Part shown: positions 37,803 to 47,269 of the stretch, piece after piece
How positions within the stretch are numbered: position 1 is the first letter of the stretch
How the letters are laid out: each line of letters starts with the position of its first letter
Assembly (NCBI GenBank): GCA_949498985.1
Contig: CATECQ010000035.1
Coordinates: forward strand, 62,001-126,000
Direction of reading: 5' to 3'
DNA: 64,000 nt
DNA from: Glaciecola sp. HTCC2999
Lineage (GTDB): Bacteria; Pseudomonadota; Gammaproteobacteria; Enterobacterales; Alteromonadaceae
The notes under the pieces: generated by a model
Seen by the model: the letters and a program-made list of their open reading frames with translations, nothing else
Database searches by the model: none
What the model was told of the DNA's origin: nothing
Translations under genes and position numbers: made by a program

Positions 37803-39131
37803 ATGCCAGCTATGATTAAAATTGATATAAGTGAACATCAAACTCGTCGAGCTAATTTATTGAGCTTGATGGACCATAATAGCGTATGTGTAGTGGGTTC
37901 AGCATCGGCACAAACACGCAGTAATGATACTGATTACTGTTTTCGTCAAGACAGTTATTTTTGGTATTTGACGGGTTTTGATGAGCCTGATGCAACGTTG
38001 ATATTAATTAAATATGCCGATGGTCAGACACATGTTTTTATGTCGTTACTCCCTAAAGATGAGCAAGCTGAAATTTGGCATGGGAGGCGTTTAGGTGCAC
38101 AAGCGGCAATCGCTAAATTAGCGCTTGATAATGCCTTTGATAATTCTCAGTTAGAAGACCAATTAGCCAATATACTTTCGAATAAACAAACGGTGTATAG
38201 CCTCTATATTCAAACATCCGTCAAAAAGTTGATTGACCAAACGATCATGAATTTGAAACGCGTCCCTAAACAAGGTTTATTGGCACCATCTCAACATATC
38301 GATATACAAAGCCAGTTAGATGAGGCTAGGTTAGTAAAATCAACGACTGAAATAGCTATCATGCAAGCCGTTGCCGATATTTCCGCACAAGCCCATTGTC
38401 AGGCTATGCAGCTCTGTAAACCAACGTTAAATGAATATCATTTAGAAGCTGAAATCCAATATGTGTTTGCTCGAAATGGTGCACGCCACCCAGCGTATAC
38501 GAGTATTGTTGGTGGGGGCGATAATGCTTGCATTTTACATTACACGCAGAATAACCAAGTCTTACAAGATGGCGATTTAGTACTCATTGATGCAGGAGGA
38601 GAACTTGAAGGATACGCCGCAGATATTACTCGTACATTTCCGGTAAATGGGCGTTTTTCAAGACCACAGGCGAGTGTCTATCAGATTGTTTTAGATGCCC
38701 AATTGGCTGCTTTAGAGTTACTGAAGCCCGGTGCATTGCTACCGGAAGTGACCCAAGTGGTAGTAGAAATCATCACTCAAGGACTACTTGATTTAGGTAT
38801 CTTGACGGGCGAGCTTCACGATAATATTGAGCGCTTAACATATCGTCACTATTTCATGCATGGATTAGGTCATTATTTAGGGTTAGACGTCCATGATGTA
38901 GGTGAATATAAAGTGGATGGAGCACCTCGCCCATTATCTCCTGGCATGGTACTTACCGTCGAACCTGGTATTTATATCGCCCCGGGGAGTGACTGTCCTG
39001 AGATTTATCATGGTATCGGCGTTCGGATCGAAGATGATATTGTCATTACCGAAACTTCGAATCATGTCTTAACCCATCAGGTCCCCAAAACGATTGCTGA
39101 AATAGAGGCATTAATGAGAGCAGGTGTGTAA
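37803..39131 (+). CDS. pepP: Xaa-Pro aminopeptidase PepP
   Basis: Dinuclear manganese aminopeptidase that removes N-terminal residues before proline (M24B). The N-terminal creatinase-like domain has DTDYCFRQDSYFWYLTGF. The catalytic pita-bread domain carries the metal ligands in LIDAGGELEGYAADITRTFP, GLGHYLGLDVHDVG, VEPGIY and GVRIEDD. Length is 442 aa from the ATG at 37803; a TTG at 37797 or ATG at 37812 are also possible because no clear ribosome site is visible. It is followed without gap by ubiH. Confidence 0.95.
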   Translation: MPAMIKIDISEHQTRRANLLSLMDHNSVCVVGSASAQTRSNDTDYCFRQDSYFWYLTGFDEPDATLILIKYADGQTHVFMSLLPKDEQAEIWHGRRLGAQAAIAKLALDNAFDNSQLEDQLANILSNKQTVYSLYIQTSVKKLIDQTIMNLKRVPKQGLLAPSQHIDIQSQLDEARLVKSTTEIAIMQAVADISAQAHCQAMQLCKPTLNEYHLEAEIQYVFARNGARHPAYTSIVGGGDNACILHYTQNNQVLQDGDLVLIDAGGELEGYAADITRTFPVNGRFSRPQASVYQIVLDAQLAALELLKPGALLPEVTQVVVEIITQGLLDLGILTGELHDNIERLTYRHYFMHGLGHYLGLDVHDVGEYKVDGAPRPLSPGMVLTVEPGIYIAPGSDCPEIYHGIGVRIEDDIVITETSNHVLTHQVPKTIAEIEALMRAGV

Positions 39132-40379
39132 GTGCTAAATGTGAAAGCTAATGATCACGATATTCACACTACTGATATCCTTGTCATAGGCGGTGGGGTC
39201 GTAGGATTGGCCTTATGCCAAGGCTTACTGCATGCTAATTTAGATGTTCGCGTTACCTTGGTATCATCCTGTAACATTCTTCAAGCCAATGCTTACGCCG
39301 ATGATATGCGTGCTATTGCATTAGCACACAGTACCCGACAGCATTTAGCTTCTATGGGCATTCCGTTACCCGATAGTCATGCAACAATTGAACAAATACA
39401 TATCAGTGACCGTGGGCATTTAGGTCAAGTACGTTTGACTGCCAAAGAGCAGGGGGTATCTGCGTTAGGCTATGTGACACAGTTAAGTGCATTAGAAACC
39501 ACTTTATCTCAGCAATTATCTCAACATACTGATACACAATTTACCTTATTTGAAAATGCTCAGTGTACCCAAGTGAATACTACACAGCAAGATGTGACGG
39601 CGACTTTAGACACGGGGCTTATCATTCATGCAAAGACGTTAGTGTTTGCTGATGGACAAGGCAGTGATTTAAAACGCACACTGGGTATTGCATCTCATAG
39701 CGTTGATTATCAACAACATGCGTTAGTTTCAGTAGTAGGAGTGAGTCGCATTGGACCTACTCGCTATCATCATAAGTTAACCGCGTTTGAACGCTTTACT
39801 GATAAAGGGCCGTTAGCGTTGTTACCGATGAGTAGGGATGCTGTGAGTGATGATGCATGTCAACAATATTATTCATTGGTATGGTGTGCTTCCAAAGAAG
39901 ATATAGCGACACTTACCGCACTCGATGATACGAGTTTTAAACACGCGTTACAGACTGCATTTGGTGATCGTGCAGGCCTATTTAGTTATATATCTCAGCG
40001 GCAACACTTCCCATTAAAATTGGTCTCTCATTTTAATAATCCACAGCGAATATTTTCTTTAGGTAATGCTGCACAGACATTACACCCCATCGCTGGGCAA
40101 GGATTTAATCTCGGTATTCGTGATGTTATGGGATTCATCAAATCAGTCAATGAACTGCCGCAGAAAGAGGATTTAGGCACGCAAACCCACCAAGATAGAT
40201 TTATTGCAATGCGCCATAGTGACAGAACAGCAGTCACACAGGTAACCAGTTTACTTGTGACTGTATTTTCCAATGCCTTCCCAGGGCTTGTCATCCCCCG
40301 AAATAAAGCCTTACATCTGCTACATTCTGTCCCTCTCATCAAAAAATGGTTTACAAAAATAGCGATGGGCTACCGTTAA
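39132..40379 (+). CDS. ubiH: 2-octaprenyl-6-methoxyphenol hydroxylase UbiH
   Basis: FAD-dependent monooxygenase of aerobic ubiquinone synthesis. The Rossmann dinucleotide motif VIGGGVVGLALCQG, the second motif FADGQGSDLKRTLG, and GNAAQTLHPIAGQGFNLG are present; the last is specific to UbiH rather than UbiF or UbiI. Length 415 aa is close to the usual 390-400. It starts at a GTG directly after the pepP stop, so it is translationally coupled. The common downstream partner ubiI is absent here. Confidence 0.94.
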   Translation: MLNVKANDHDIHTTDILVIGGGVVGLALCQGLLHANLDVRVTLVSSCNILQANAYADDMRAIALAHSTRQHLASMGIPLPDSHATIEQIHISDRGHLGQVRLTAKEQGVSALGYVTQLSALETTLSQQLSQHTDTQFTLFENAQCTQVNTTQQDVTATLDTGLIIHAKTLVFADGQGSDLKRTLGIASHSVDYQQHALVSVVGVSRIGPTRYHHKLTAFERFTDKGPLALLPMSRDAVSDDACQQYYSLVWCASKEDIATLTALDDTSFKHALQTAFGDRAGLFSYISQRQHFPLKLVSHFNNPQRIFSLGNAAQTLHPIAGQGFNLGIRDVMGFIKSVNELPQKEDLGTQTHQDRFIAMRHSDRTAVTQVTSLLVTVFSNAFPGLVIPRNKALHLLHSVPLIKKWFTKIAMGYR

Positions 40380-40464
40380 ATTATAGTTATTCTGAACTTG
40401 GTCGATATAGTTTGTGAGTCAATCATCCGTTGACTCTAAATGATTAAATTATCCTAGGAAATAT

Positions 40465-41877
40465 ATGGCCAAGCATCAGAATTTTAAGAATAAAAGGTTT
40501 AGCTCGTTAATCATCGCTGAAGCACTTTTAATCTTTTGTATCCTTTACGTTTCATTTTATGTGATTCAACTTGCAGATGCGTCTGCTCCAAGTGTGGTTG
40601 TTGCATATTTACCATTTATTGCTACGTTCGCTTTTTTTATTCTTATGAGTTCACTGTCACTTGGATTGTATGAACCTAAGTTACGTGAATCTATCCGGGG
40701 AATTATCCGGCGTATATTTGTGGCGAATGGTTTAGCATTTTGTGCCATGTATGTCATAACGATTATTTTGTTTCACGATATTTTACTCCATCCTTTTTAT
40801 TTCGTTGTCAGTATTAGTGCTACGATTACCTCTGTTTCAATATTTAGATTTTTTATGATCCGCTACGGTTCACTAGGGTTGGTGAAAAGTCGCATTGTTA
40901 TTTTAGGTGCAGGAGAACGTGCATCTACGATTGAAAAAAAAATGCGCAGGGCTTCAGATCGACGTAGTTTTGAAATTGTTGGATTTATTCCTGTTCCAGG
41001 AGATGATATTGAAAATGGTATTAAAAAAGAACCTATTATCGAGATAGATATTAATCATTCTTTAAAATCATTTGTGGTTCAAAATGACATCAATGAAGTG
41101 GTGGTTGCTGCTGATCAACGTCGCGGGACCTTACCTATTGAAGTCTTATTCGACTGTCGAATGCAGGGTGTACAAATCTCTGACTTACTCGATTTTATGG
41201 AACGTGAAACCGGTCAGATTATGGTCAATTTGATGTACCCTAGTTGGTTAATCTATTCGAAAGGATTTGAATCTCAAAGTTATCTCAGACAGATTAGAAA
41301 TTATAGTTTTAATCTATTACTCGCAACTGTGGTACTGCTATTGTTGTGGCCTTTTATGTTGCTAACAGCATTCGTTATTTACCTAGATGATGGACGAAAA
41401 ACCGGCGCCTCCGTCTTTTATAAGCAAGTACGAGTCGGTAAAAATGGTGAACCATTTTCTATTTATAAATTTAGAAGTATGGGTGTGGATGCCGAAAAAA
41501 ATGGTGCTCAATGGGCGGATAAAAATGATATGCGAGTTACTCGCGTAGGCGGTTTTATTCGTAAATATCGATTGGATGAACTACCTCAATTATATAATGT
41601 GTTTCGAGGAGATATGTCATTTGTCGGGCCACGTCCAGAACGACCTGAGTTTGTCGAGGAATTAGACAAACAGATCCCATTTTATGCAAAACGTCATAGT
41701 GTTAAACCCGGATTAGCTGGATGGGCACAATTAAATTATCCTTATGGTGCAAGTGTTGAAGACGCCGAAGGAAAACTAAAATATGATTTATATTATGTGA
41801 AGCATCAAAGTTTTTTACTGGATATGTTGGTCTTAATTAGAACCATTGAAGTGGTATTATTCGGTAAGGGTCAATAA
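40465..41877 (+). CDS. Undecaprenyl-phosphate sugar phosphotransferase, TIGR03013/EpsB-like
   Basis: Predicted initiating polyprenyl glycosylphosphotransferase that attaches the first sugar-phosphate to undecaprenyl phosphate for an exopolysaccharide. Four N-terminal membrane segments (about residues 14-35, 48-68, 88-108, 112-132) are followed by a CoA-binding-like domain (VILGAGERAS). Next come QRRGTLPIEVLFDCRMQGV, a fifth membrane segment (about 275-300) and the catalytic Bac_transf domain with FYKQVRVGKNGEPF, YKFRSM, RKYRLDELPQ, FRGDMSFVGPRPERP and KPGLAGWAQ. The middle region is most like the PEP-CTERM/exosortase-associated subfamily. No other polysaccharide gene is nearby. Confidence 0.88.
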   Translation: MAKHQNFKNKRFSSLIIAEALLIFCILYVSFYVIQLADASAPSVVVAYLPFIATFAFFILMSSLSLGLYEPKLRESIRGIIRRIFVANGLAFCAMYVITIILFHDILLHPFYFVVSISATITSVSIFRFFMIRYGSLGLVKSRIVILGAGERASTIEKKMRRASDRRSFEIVGFIPVPGDDIENGIKKEPIIEIDINHSLKSFVVQNDINEVVVAADQRRGTLPIEVLFDCRMQGVQISDLLDFMERETGQIMVNLMYPSWLIYSKGFESQSYLRQIRNYSFNLLLATVVLLLLWPFMLLTAFVIYLDDGRKTGASVFYKQVRVGKNGEPFSIYKFRSMGVDAEKNGAQWADKNDMRVTRVGGFIRKYRLDELPQLYNVFRGDMSFVGPRPERPEFVEELDKQIPFYAKRHSVKPGLAGWAQLNYPYGASVEDAEGKLKYDLYYVKHQSFLLDMLVLIRTIEVVLFGKGQ

Positions 41878-41927
41878 AGTTAACCTATGTAATCGTTGAC
41901 TAAAGTTTGTTAACCAAAATTGAATCG

Positions 41928-41975
41928 AAAAAGGCTTACATCAAAATTTATTATTGATCTAAGCCTTTTTTATTA
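41928..41975. terminator. Bidirectional terminator between the sugar transferase gene and glcB
   Basis: AAAAAGGCTTA (41928-41938) and TAAGCCTTTTT (41960-41970) form an 11-bp stem, with A and T runs that make it active in both directions. It lies between two convergent genes. The stem is nearly identical to that of the hairpin at 32061-32127. Confidence 0.87.
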
Positions 41976-41991
41976 TTTGTAAAATACCTAA

Positions 41992-44157
41992 TTATTTTAG
42001 GCTTGCCTTCATTTCACGACGACGTTCATGTAATAGTGGTTCAGTATAACCACTTGGTTGAGTGGTCCCTAACACAATTAAATCACGTGCAGCCTGATAA
42101 CCAATAGCATTATTGTAATTAGGATACATCGGGATATATTCCTGGTCGTTAGCATTTTGTTCATCTACTAGTTTAGCCATACGAGCAAGCGTTTCATCGA
42201 TTTGTGTAATATTCACTACACCATGTGTTAACCAATTAGCAATATGTTGTGCTGAAATCCGTAACGTCGCTCGGTCTTCCATGAGTCCAACGTTATTGAT
42301 ATCAGGTACTTTAGAGCAACCAATTCCTTGATGAACCCAGCGAACTACATAACCTAAGATCCCTTGAATGTTATTATCCAATTCTAATTGGATAGCTTCT
42401 GGGGTTAAGGTGCGGTCGGCTTCTAATAATGGAATATCTAAGATTGTATCTACACCATCAAAGTCACTATGGGCAAGTGTTGCTTGCACGGCATAAACAT
42501 CCACCTGATGATAGTGCAGGGCATGAAGAGTGGCAGCCGTTGGCGACGGAACCCAGGCGGTGTTAGCGCCTGATTGTGGATGGCCTACTTTCGCTTCCAT
42601 CATGTTAGCCATTTGATCAGGGATCGGCCACATTCCTTTACCAATTTGAGCCTTACCTGACATACCGGTTCTTAGGCCTGTAACGACATTGGCAGTTTCA
42701 TAAGCCGATATCCATGGACGCTGTTTTAACTCTGCTTTAGGAGCAAAGACCCCTTTTTGCATTGAGGTATGAATTTCATCACCAGTACGATCTAAAAATC
42801 CGGTATTAATAAACACGACTCGATGTTGCGCTCGGGCAATACAGGCTTTAAGGTTAATCGATGTGCGACGCTCCTCATCCATAATCCCAATTTTGATAGT
42901 ATGGCGGTCTAGGCTTAGAAGGTCTTCAATAGCATTGAATAAATCATCGCTAAATTCAACTTCATCGGGTCCGTGCATTTTAGGTTTGACGATATATATA
43001 CTGCCTGTTTGAGAGTTAACAAACTGACTATTACGTTGTAAATCATGCAAGGCAATCAATGATGTAATAACACCATCCATGATCCCTTCAAAGATAGGTT
43101 CACCGTCAAATAAAATCGCATCATTGGTCATCAAATGACCCACATTACGTACAAACATTAAGCTGCGACCTTTTAGAGTAACTGTCTGCCCGGTAAAACT
43201 GGTGTATTGTCGATCAGCGTTCATTTGTCGGGTAATTGATTGGCCATTTTTGGTCATTTGGAAACTTAATGAACCTTGCATTAAGCCTAGCCAGTTTTGA
43301 TATACTAAGGTTTTGTCTTCAGCATCTACTGCAGCAACTGAGTCTTCGCAGTCCATAATAGTACTTAGGGCTGATTCAACTAGGATATCTTTGATATTAG
43401 CGGGATCAACAGAGCCGATTGGATGATTATCATCGATTTGTAATTCAATATGCAGACCGTTGTGCTGAATCAAAATAGCGGTAGGTGCAGATATATCGCC
43501 TTGGAAGGCAATACACTGTTCTGGATGCTTCAATATGGTGGTTTGGCCGTCGGCCAGCGTGATAGATAAGCCGTTGTTTGATAATGTATATGCCACTGCA
43601 TCTAAATGAGAACCTGATGATAGTGGAGCTATGTCATTGAGATAGTTGCGCGCTTGTTTGATAACCGCTTGACCTCGCACAGGATTATATTGAGCGGTTT
43701 TTTCTGCACCATTATCATCGGCTAATACATCCGTTCCATAAAGTGCGTCATATAAACTGCCCCAGCGAGCGTTCGCAGCATTGAGAGCATAGCGTGCATT
43801 ATTTATTGGGACAACTAATTGAGGACCTGCCATTGTCGCTAACTCAGGATCCACATTCGCGGTTGAGATAGAAAATTCATCAGGTTCAGGCACTAAGTAG
43901 CCAATGGATTGTAAAAACGTTTTGTATTCAGTATATGAATCATGTTGATTTTCACAATGATAAGAATCAATTTTTGCCTGAAGCGCATCACGAGTATCTA
44001 ATAATGTCTTGTTTCTTGGGGTAAAGTCAGCAAGTATCGTTTCAAATCCACGCCAAAATGCATCGGTATCAATCCCCGTATTCGGTAATACTTCATTATG
44101 AATGAATTGGGCGAGTGTGGTGTCAACTTGTAAGCGACTTTTCGTGATATAAGGCAT
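41992..44157 (-). CDS. glcB: Malate synthase G
   Basis: Condenses glyoxylate with acetyl-CoA to malate, the second glyoxylate-shunt step. The 721-aa length and single-chain form are typical of isoform G rather than AceB. Visible family motifs include SVDPANIKDILVES, TIMDCEDSVAAVDAEDK, GRSLMFVRNVGHLMT, GIMDEERRTS, AFINTGFLDRTGDEIHTSM-like (VVFINTGFLDRTGDE), and GCSKVPDINNVGLMEDRATLR near the C-terminus. The ATG at 44157 with AGGATATTGAAG upstream is preferred over a TTG at 44163. It lies downstream of the lysR gene and may share control with aceA. Confidence 0.95.
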   Translation of the reverse strand: MPYITKSRLQVDTTLAQFIHNEVLPNTGIDTDAFWRGFETILADFTPRNKTLLDTRDALQAKIDSYHCENQHDSYTEYKTFLQSIGYLVPEPDEFSISTANVDPELATMAGPQLVVPINNARYALNAANARWGSLYDALYGTDVLADDNGAEKTAQYNPVRGQAVIKQARNYLNDIAPLSSGSHLDAVAYTLSNNGLSITLADGQTTILKHPEQCIAFQGDISAPTAILIQHNGLHIELQIDDNHPIGSVDPANIKDILVESALSTIMDCEDSVAAVDAEDKTLVYQNWLGLMQGSLSFQMTKNGQSITRQMNADRQYTSFTGQTVTLKGRSLMFVRNVGHLMTNDAILFDGEPIFEGIMDGVITSLIALHDLQRNSQFVNSQTGSIYIVKPKMHGPDEVEFSDDLFNAIEDLLSLDRHTIKIGIMDEERRTSINLKACIARAQHRVVFINTGFLDRTGDEIHTSMQKGVFAPKAELKQRPWISAYETANVVTGLRTGMSGKAQIGKGMWPIPDQMANMMEAKVGHPQSGANTAWVPSPTAATLHALHYHQVDVYAVQATLAHSDFDGVDTILDIPLLEADRTLTPEAIQLELDNNIQGILGYVVRWVHQGIGCSKVPDINNVGLMEDRATLRISAQHIANWLTHGVVNITQIDETLARMAKLVDEQNANDQEYIPMYPNYNNAIGYQAARDLIVLGTTQPSGYTEPLLHERRREMKASLK

Positions 44158-44242
44158 CTTCAATATCCTATCGATGAGTTAAACTAAGGTTAGTATATTG
44201 GGAAAATCTGATAAAGTTTAGATTATACTAACTATGCTAGCC

Positions 44243-44257
44243 ATTCACATCGTGAAT
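44243..44257. promoter_or_regulatory. Putative LysR-type operator upstream of glcB
   Basis: ATTCA-CATCG-TGAAT, extended as the 8-bp inverted repeat CCATTCAC-ATC-GTGAATGG (44241-44259). It is centred about 93 bp upstream of the glcB ATG in the lysR-glcB gap. The same ATTCA-N5-TGAAT core occurs twice upstream of aceA. It fits the T-N11-A rule of LysR-type regulators. It has no T-run for a lysR terminator on the - strand. Confidence 0.6.
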
Positions 44258-44281
44258 GGGTTTTAGGGAGAGGGAAATACA

Positions 44282-45226
44282 TTAAGCTTGGTTCATACGT
44301 TCGGCAACATCGGCAATTAAACGACGCAACCAAATATGACCTGCATCATGATGTAACAATGCGCTCCATGCCATTTTTAAAGCAATTGGTGGAATATCAA
44401 ATGGCGGGGGAAGCACCACAAGTTCGGGATCATTTTTAAAAATCTTTGCCGCACGGCTTGGTAATGTCGCAATCAAGTTTTGAGTTTTTGCTAACTGGAG
44501 TGCTGCATGGTAATGTCGAGTAAATACTCGGATTTGTCGTTGTTTACCAATTTTAGTAAGCTCTGCATCAACCCAGCCTAGCTTTTGAACTTCATTAGGA
44601 TCAATCCCTACACCAATACCAAAGCCCGTTTTACTGACCCATATATGTTGCCCTGACAAATAAGCGTCTAAGTTGAAATTTTTAATACGCGGGTTATCTT
44701 TATTTAATACGCAGGCAAATTGATCATACCAAATAACTTTTTGGTGAAATGACAACGGCAATTCATCAAACCGGTTAATGGCCATGTCGACTCGACCTTG
44801 TTCAACATCATGAAAAGTCACATCTGAGGGGGTGATCAAATCTAGGGTGATATTAGGCGCTTTGAAATTAAGCTCTTCAATGAGTTCTAATAACAACGTT
44901 GACTCTGCATAGTCAGACGTCATGATCCTAAAAGTACGGGTGGACGTTTCTGGATTAAATTCAGTTTCCGGTTGAATGGATGATTCTAATTTACTTAACA
45001 CATCACGGATAGTTGGCTGTAGTTCTAATGCACGCTTGGTTGGTGTCATGCCATCACTGGTTCGCACCAATAATGGATCTTTAAATAAATCACGTAATCG
45101 TTTTAACCCGTTACTCATTGCCGGTTGAGTAATACTTAGCTGGTTAGCCGCTTTAGTCACACTGCCTTCACGTAACAGTACATCTAAATATACCAATAAA
45201 TTTAAGTCAATTTTCGCAATATTCAT
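44282..45226 (-). CDS. LysR-family transcriptional regulator between glcB and aceA
   Basis: The N-terminal winged helix-turn-helix (about residues 6-65: IDLNLLVYLDVLLREGSVTK then AANQLSITQPAMSNGLKRLR) is followed by a LysR substrate-binding domain (about 90-305). NodD/LeuO-like features include RTSDGMTPTKRALEL and the MTSDYAE start of the effector domain. The start at 45226 (314 aa, MNIAKIDLNLL) fits the family better than the longer frame to 45259. Its place between the two glyoxylate-shunt genes, and shared dyads next to both, suggest it regulates them. The effector is unknown. Confidence 0.88.
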   Translation of the reverse strand: MNIAKIDLNLLVYLDVLLREGSVTKAANQLSITQPAMSNGLKRLRDLFKDPLLVRTSDGMTPTKRALELQPTIRDVLSKLESSIQPETEFNPETSTRTFRIMTSDYAESTLLLELIEELNFKAPNITLDLITPSDVTFHDVEQGRVDMAINRFDELPLSFHQKVIWYDQFACVLNKDNPRIKNFNLDAYLSGQHIWVSKTGFGIGVGIDPNEVQKLGWVDAELTKIGKQRQIRVFTRHYHAALQLAKTQNLIATLPSRAAKIFKNDPELVVLPPPFDIPPIALKMAWSALLHHDAGHIWLRRLIADVAERMNQA

Positions 45227-45355
45227 GGGGCGATTACCTATCCTTTGTAGAGATACCATTATAAACAGTATTAATTTAAATGTATTACGATATTAGTCTA
45301 ATGAATATGATGTTTAAAATATACCTGACATTCAATTGATAAACAATAAAGGCAT

Positions 45356-45381
45356 AAAAAACCCAGCATAAGCTGGGTTTT
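45356..45381 (-). terminator. Intrinsic terminator after aceA
   Basis: AAAACCCAGC (45358-45367) and GCTGGGTTTT (45372-45381) form a perfect 10-bp stem with an ATAA loop. On the - strand the stem is followed by T residues. It lies 25 bp after the aceA stop and separates aceA from the lysR gene downstream. Confidence 0.9.
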
Positions 45382-45405
45382 GATACGGATAAATCGTGAC
45401 TAATA

Positions 45406-46998
45406 TTAGTCGAATTGATTCATTGTATTATCTTCACCAGACGCTTTTAATGCTTGGTCGCCTGAGAAGTATTCTTTGTGTGTATCACCTAAATCAGAAC
45501 CTGCCATTGCTTGGTGTTTTACACACGCTAAACCTTGACGTAATTCTTGGCGTTGAACACCTTTAACATACGCTAGCATACCTTGGTCACCGAAGTATCC
45601 TTTCGCTAAGTTATCAGTCGATAACGCAGCTGTATGGTATGTTGGTAATGTAATTAAGTGATGGAAGATCCCTGCTTCACGAGCTGCATCGGCTTGGAAA
45701 GTACGGACTTTTTCATCTGCTTCAGCGGCAAGTTCGGTCTCATCATATTCAACAGACATTAGGTTTGCACGATCATACGCGGATACGTCTTTACCTGCTT
45801 CGACCCATAAATCAAAGATTTGTTGACGGAAGTTTAATGTCCAGTTGAATGATGGTGAGTTATTATAAACGAGCTTTGCGTTCGGTACTGTTTCACGAAT
45901 GGCATTAACCATTTCAGCAATCTGACCTACGTGAGGCTTTTCAGTTTCAATCCATAATAAATCAGCGCCGTTTTGTAATGATGTAACACAGTCAAGTACA
46001 ACACGGTCAAAACCGGTGTTATCTTTAAACTTATATAAACCATTCGGTAAACGAACAGGCTTGACGATTTCGTTATTCAGTTTCATGACCGTATCGCCAT
46101 TTTTAAGCGCATTTAAATCATCAACCGCTGAAACTTCAAGGAAGGCGTTGTATTGTTCTGCTAAATCACCTTCATTGTTAGATACTGGGATTTTTTGGGT
46201 TAAACCAGCCCCTAATGAATCGGTACGAGCTACAATAACACCATCATCCACACCTAACTCTAGGAATGCATAACGTACTGCATTGATTTTGGCTAAGAAA
46301 TCTTCATGAGGAACGGTAACTTTACCGTCTTGGTGACCACATTGCTTAGCATCTGAAACTTGGTTTTCGATCTGGATACAACATGCACCCGCTTCGATCA
46401 TTTTCTTCGCTAATAAATAAGTCGCTTCTTCGTTACCAAAACCAGCATCAATATCGGCAATGATTGGAACAATATGTGTTTCGAAATTATCGATTTTAGC
46501 TTGAGCAGCCGCAACATCACCGCCGTTTTCTTTGGCTTTATCTAAATCGCTAAATAAATTACCTAATTCACGTGAATCGGCTTGACGAAGAAACGTATAT
46601 AATTCTTCGATTAATGCAGGTACAGATGTTTTTTCGTGCATTGACTGATCAGGAAGTGGACCAAACTCAGAGCGAAGTGCTGCAACCATCCAACCTGAAA
46701 GGTATAAATAAGATTTATCTGTTGTACCTTGATGCTTTTTCACGGCAAGCATTTTTTGTTGGCCAACAAAACCATGCCAGCAACCTAAAGACTGAGTGTA
46801 TTGCGCAGAATCAGCATCGTAATCAGCCATATCTTTACGCATGATACCTGCGGTATATTTTGCAATGTCTAAACCAGTCTTAAAACGGTTTTGTGCTTTC
46901 ATACGGGCAGCATATTCTGGGTTGATCGCGTTCCAAGCACTACCTTGTTCTTTAATTAATGCAGCAAATGCTGCTTGGTCTTGTTGATATTGAGACAT
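45406..46998 (-). CDS. aceA: Isocitrate lyase, long form
   Basis: Splits isocitrate to glyoxylate and succinate. The catalytic cysteine is C220 in SDAKQCGHQDGKVTVPHEDF; the KQCGHQDGK form is that of the long (about 530 aa) isocitrate lyases of marine bacteria and Pseudomonas rather than KKCGHMGGK of E. coli. DIDAGFGNEEATY (metal/substrate site), VARTDSLGAG and ETEKPHVGQI are also present. Length is 530 aa. AAAGGATAAAG precedes the ATG. Malate synthase G and the lysR gene follow downstream. Confidence 0.95.
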   Translation of the reverse strand: MSQYQQDQAAFAALIKEQGSAWNAINPEYAARMKAQNRFKTGLDIAKYTAGIMRKDMADYDADSAQYTQSLGCWHGFVGQQKMLAVKKHQGTTDKSYLYLSGWMVAALRSEFGPLPDQSMHEKTSVPALIEELYTFLRQADSRELGNLFSDLDKAKENGGDVAAAQAKIDNFETHIVPIIADIDAGFGNEEATYLLAKKMIEAGACCIQIENQVSDAKQCGHQDGKVTVPHEDFLAKINAVRYAFLELGVDDGVIVARTDSLGAGLTQKIPVSNNEGDLAEQYNAFLEVSAVDDLNALKNGDTVMKLNNEIVKPVRLPNGLYKFKDNTGFDRVVLDCVTSLQNGADLLWIETEKPHVGQIAEMVNAIRETVPNAKLVYNNSPSFNWTLNFRQQIFDLWVEAGKDVSAYDRANLMSVEYDETELAAEADEKVRTFQADAAREAGIFHHLITLPTYHTAALSTDNLAKGYFGDQGMLAYVKGVQRQELRQGLACVKHQAMAGSDLGDTHKEYFSGDQALKASGEDNTMNQFD

Positions 46999-47154
46999 AG
47001 TCTTTATCCTTTATGTTGTGTGTAGGGTGTTGTGAATCATCATTAAATGAATGTTCACATCAGACCAATCCATATTAGGTCTCAGTACATAATAAATAAA
47101 ATCAATAATCTAGATTGCCTACATTTAATTTATGAATATCAAAGCATGATGATT

Positions 47155-47169
47155 ATTCATATGTTGAAT
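47155..47169. promoter_or_regulatory. Putative LysR-type operator upstream of aceA (proximal)
   Basis: ATTCA-TATGT-TGAAT, extended to TTATTCATATGTTGAATAA (47153-47171), a 7-bp perfect inverted repeat. It is about 160 bp upstream of the aceA ATG. A degenerate copy at 47123-47137 lies 32 bp (about three helical turns) closer to aceA. Confidence 0.6.
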
Positions 47170-47269
47170 AACGCTATAAAATACATAAACACTGGTTTTA
47201 TATTGATAATAAAGGCGCGGCATAAGGCGAACGTCTTTTATCCTAAAGTCCTATATTTGGATAAAATTT

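Noticed and set aside
40416..40436. GAGTCAA/TTGACTC inverted repeat after ubiH as a terminator
   Set aside because: The stem is only 7 bp and no T-run follows; I keep it only as an unexplained inverted repeat.
32061..41975. Near-identical AAAAAGGCTTA stems at 32061 and 41928 as a dispersed repeat family
   Set aside because: The similarity is limited to the short terminator stem; loops and flanks differ, so common terminator composition is the simpler explanation.
47031..47059. TGTGA and TCACA upstream of aceA as a CRP site
   Set aside because: The half-sites are separated by 19 bp instead of 6, so they do not form a CRP operator.
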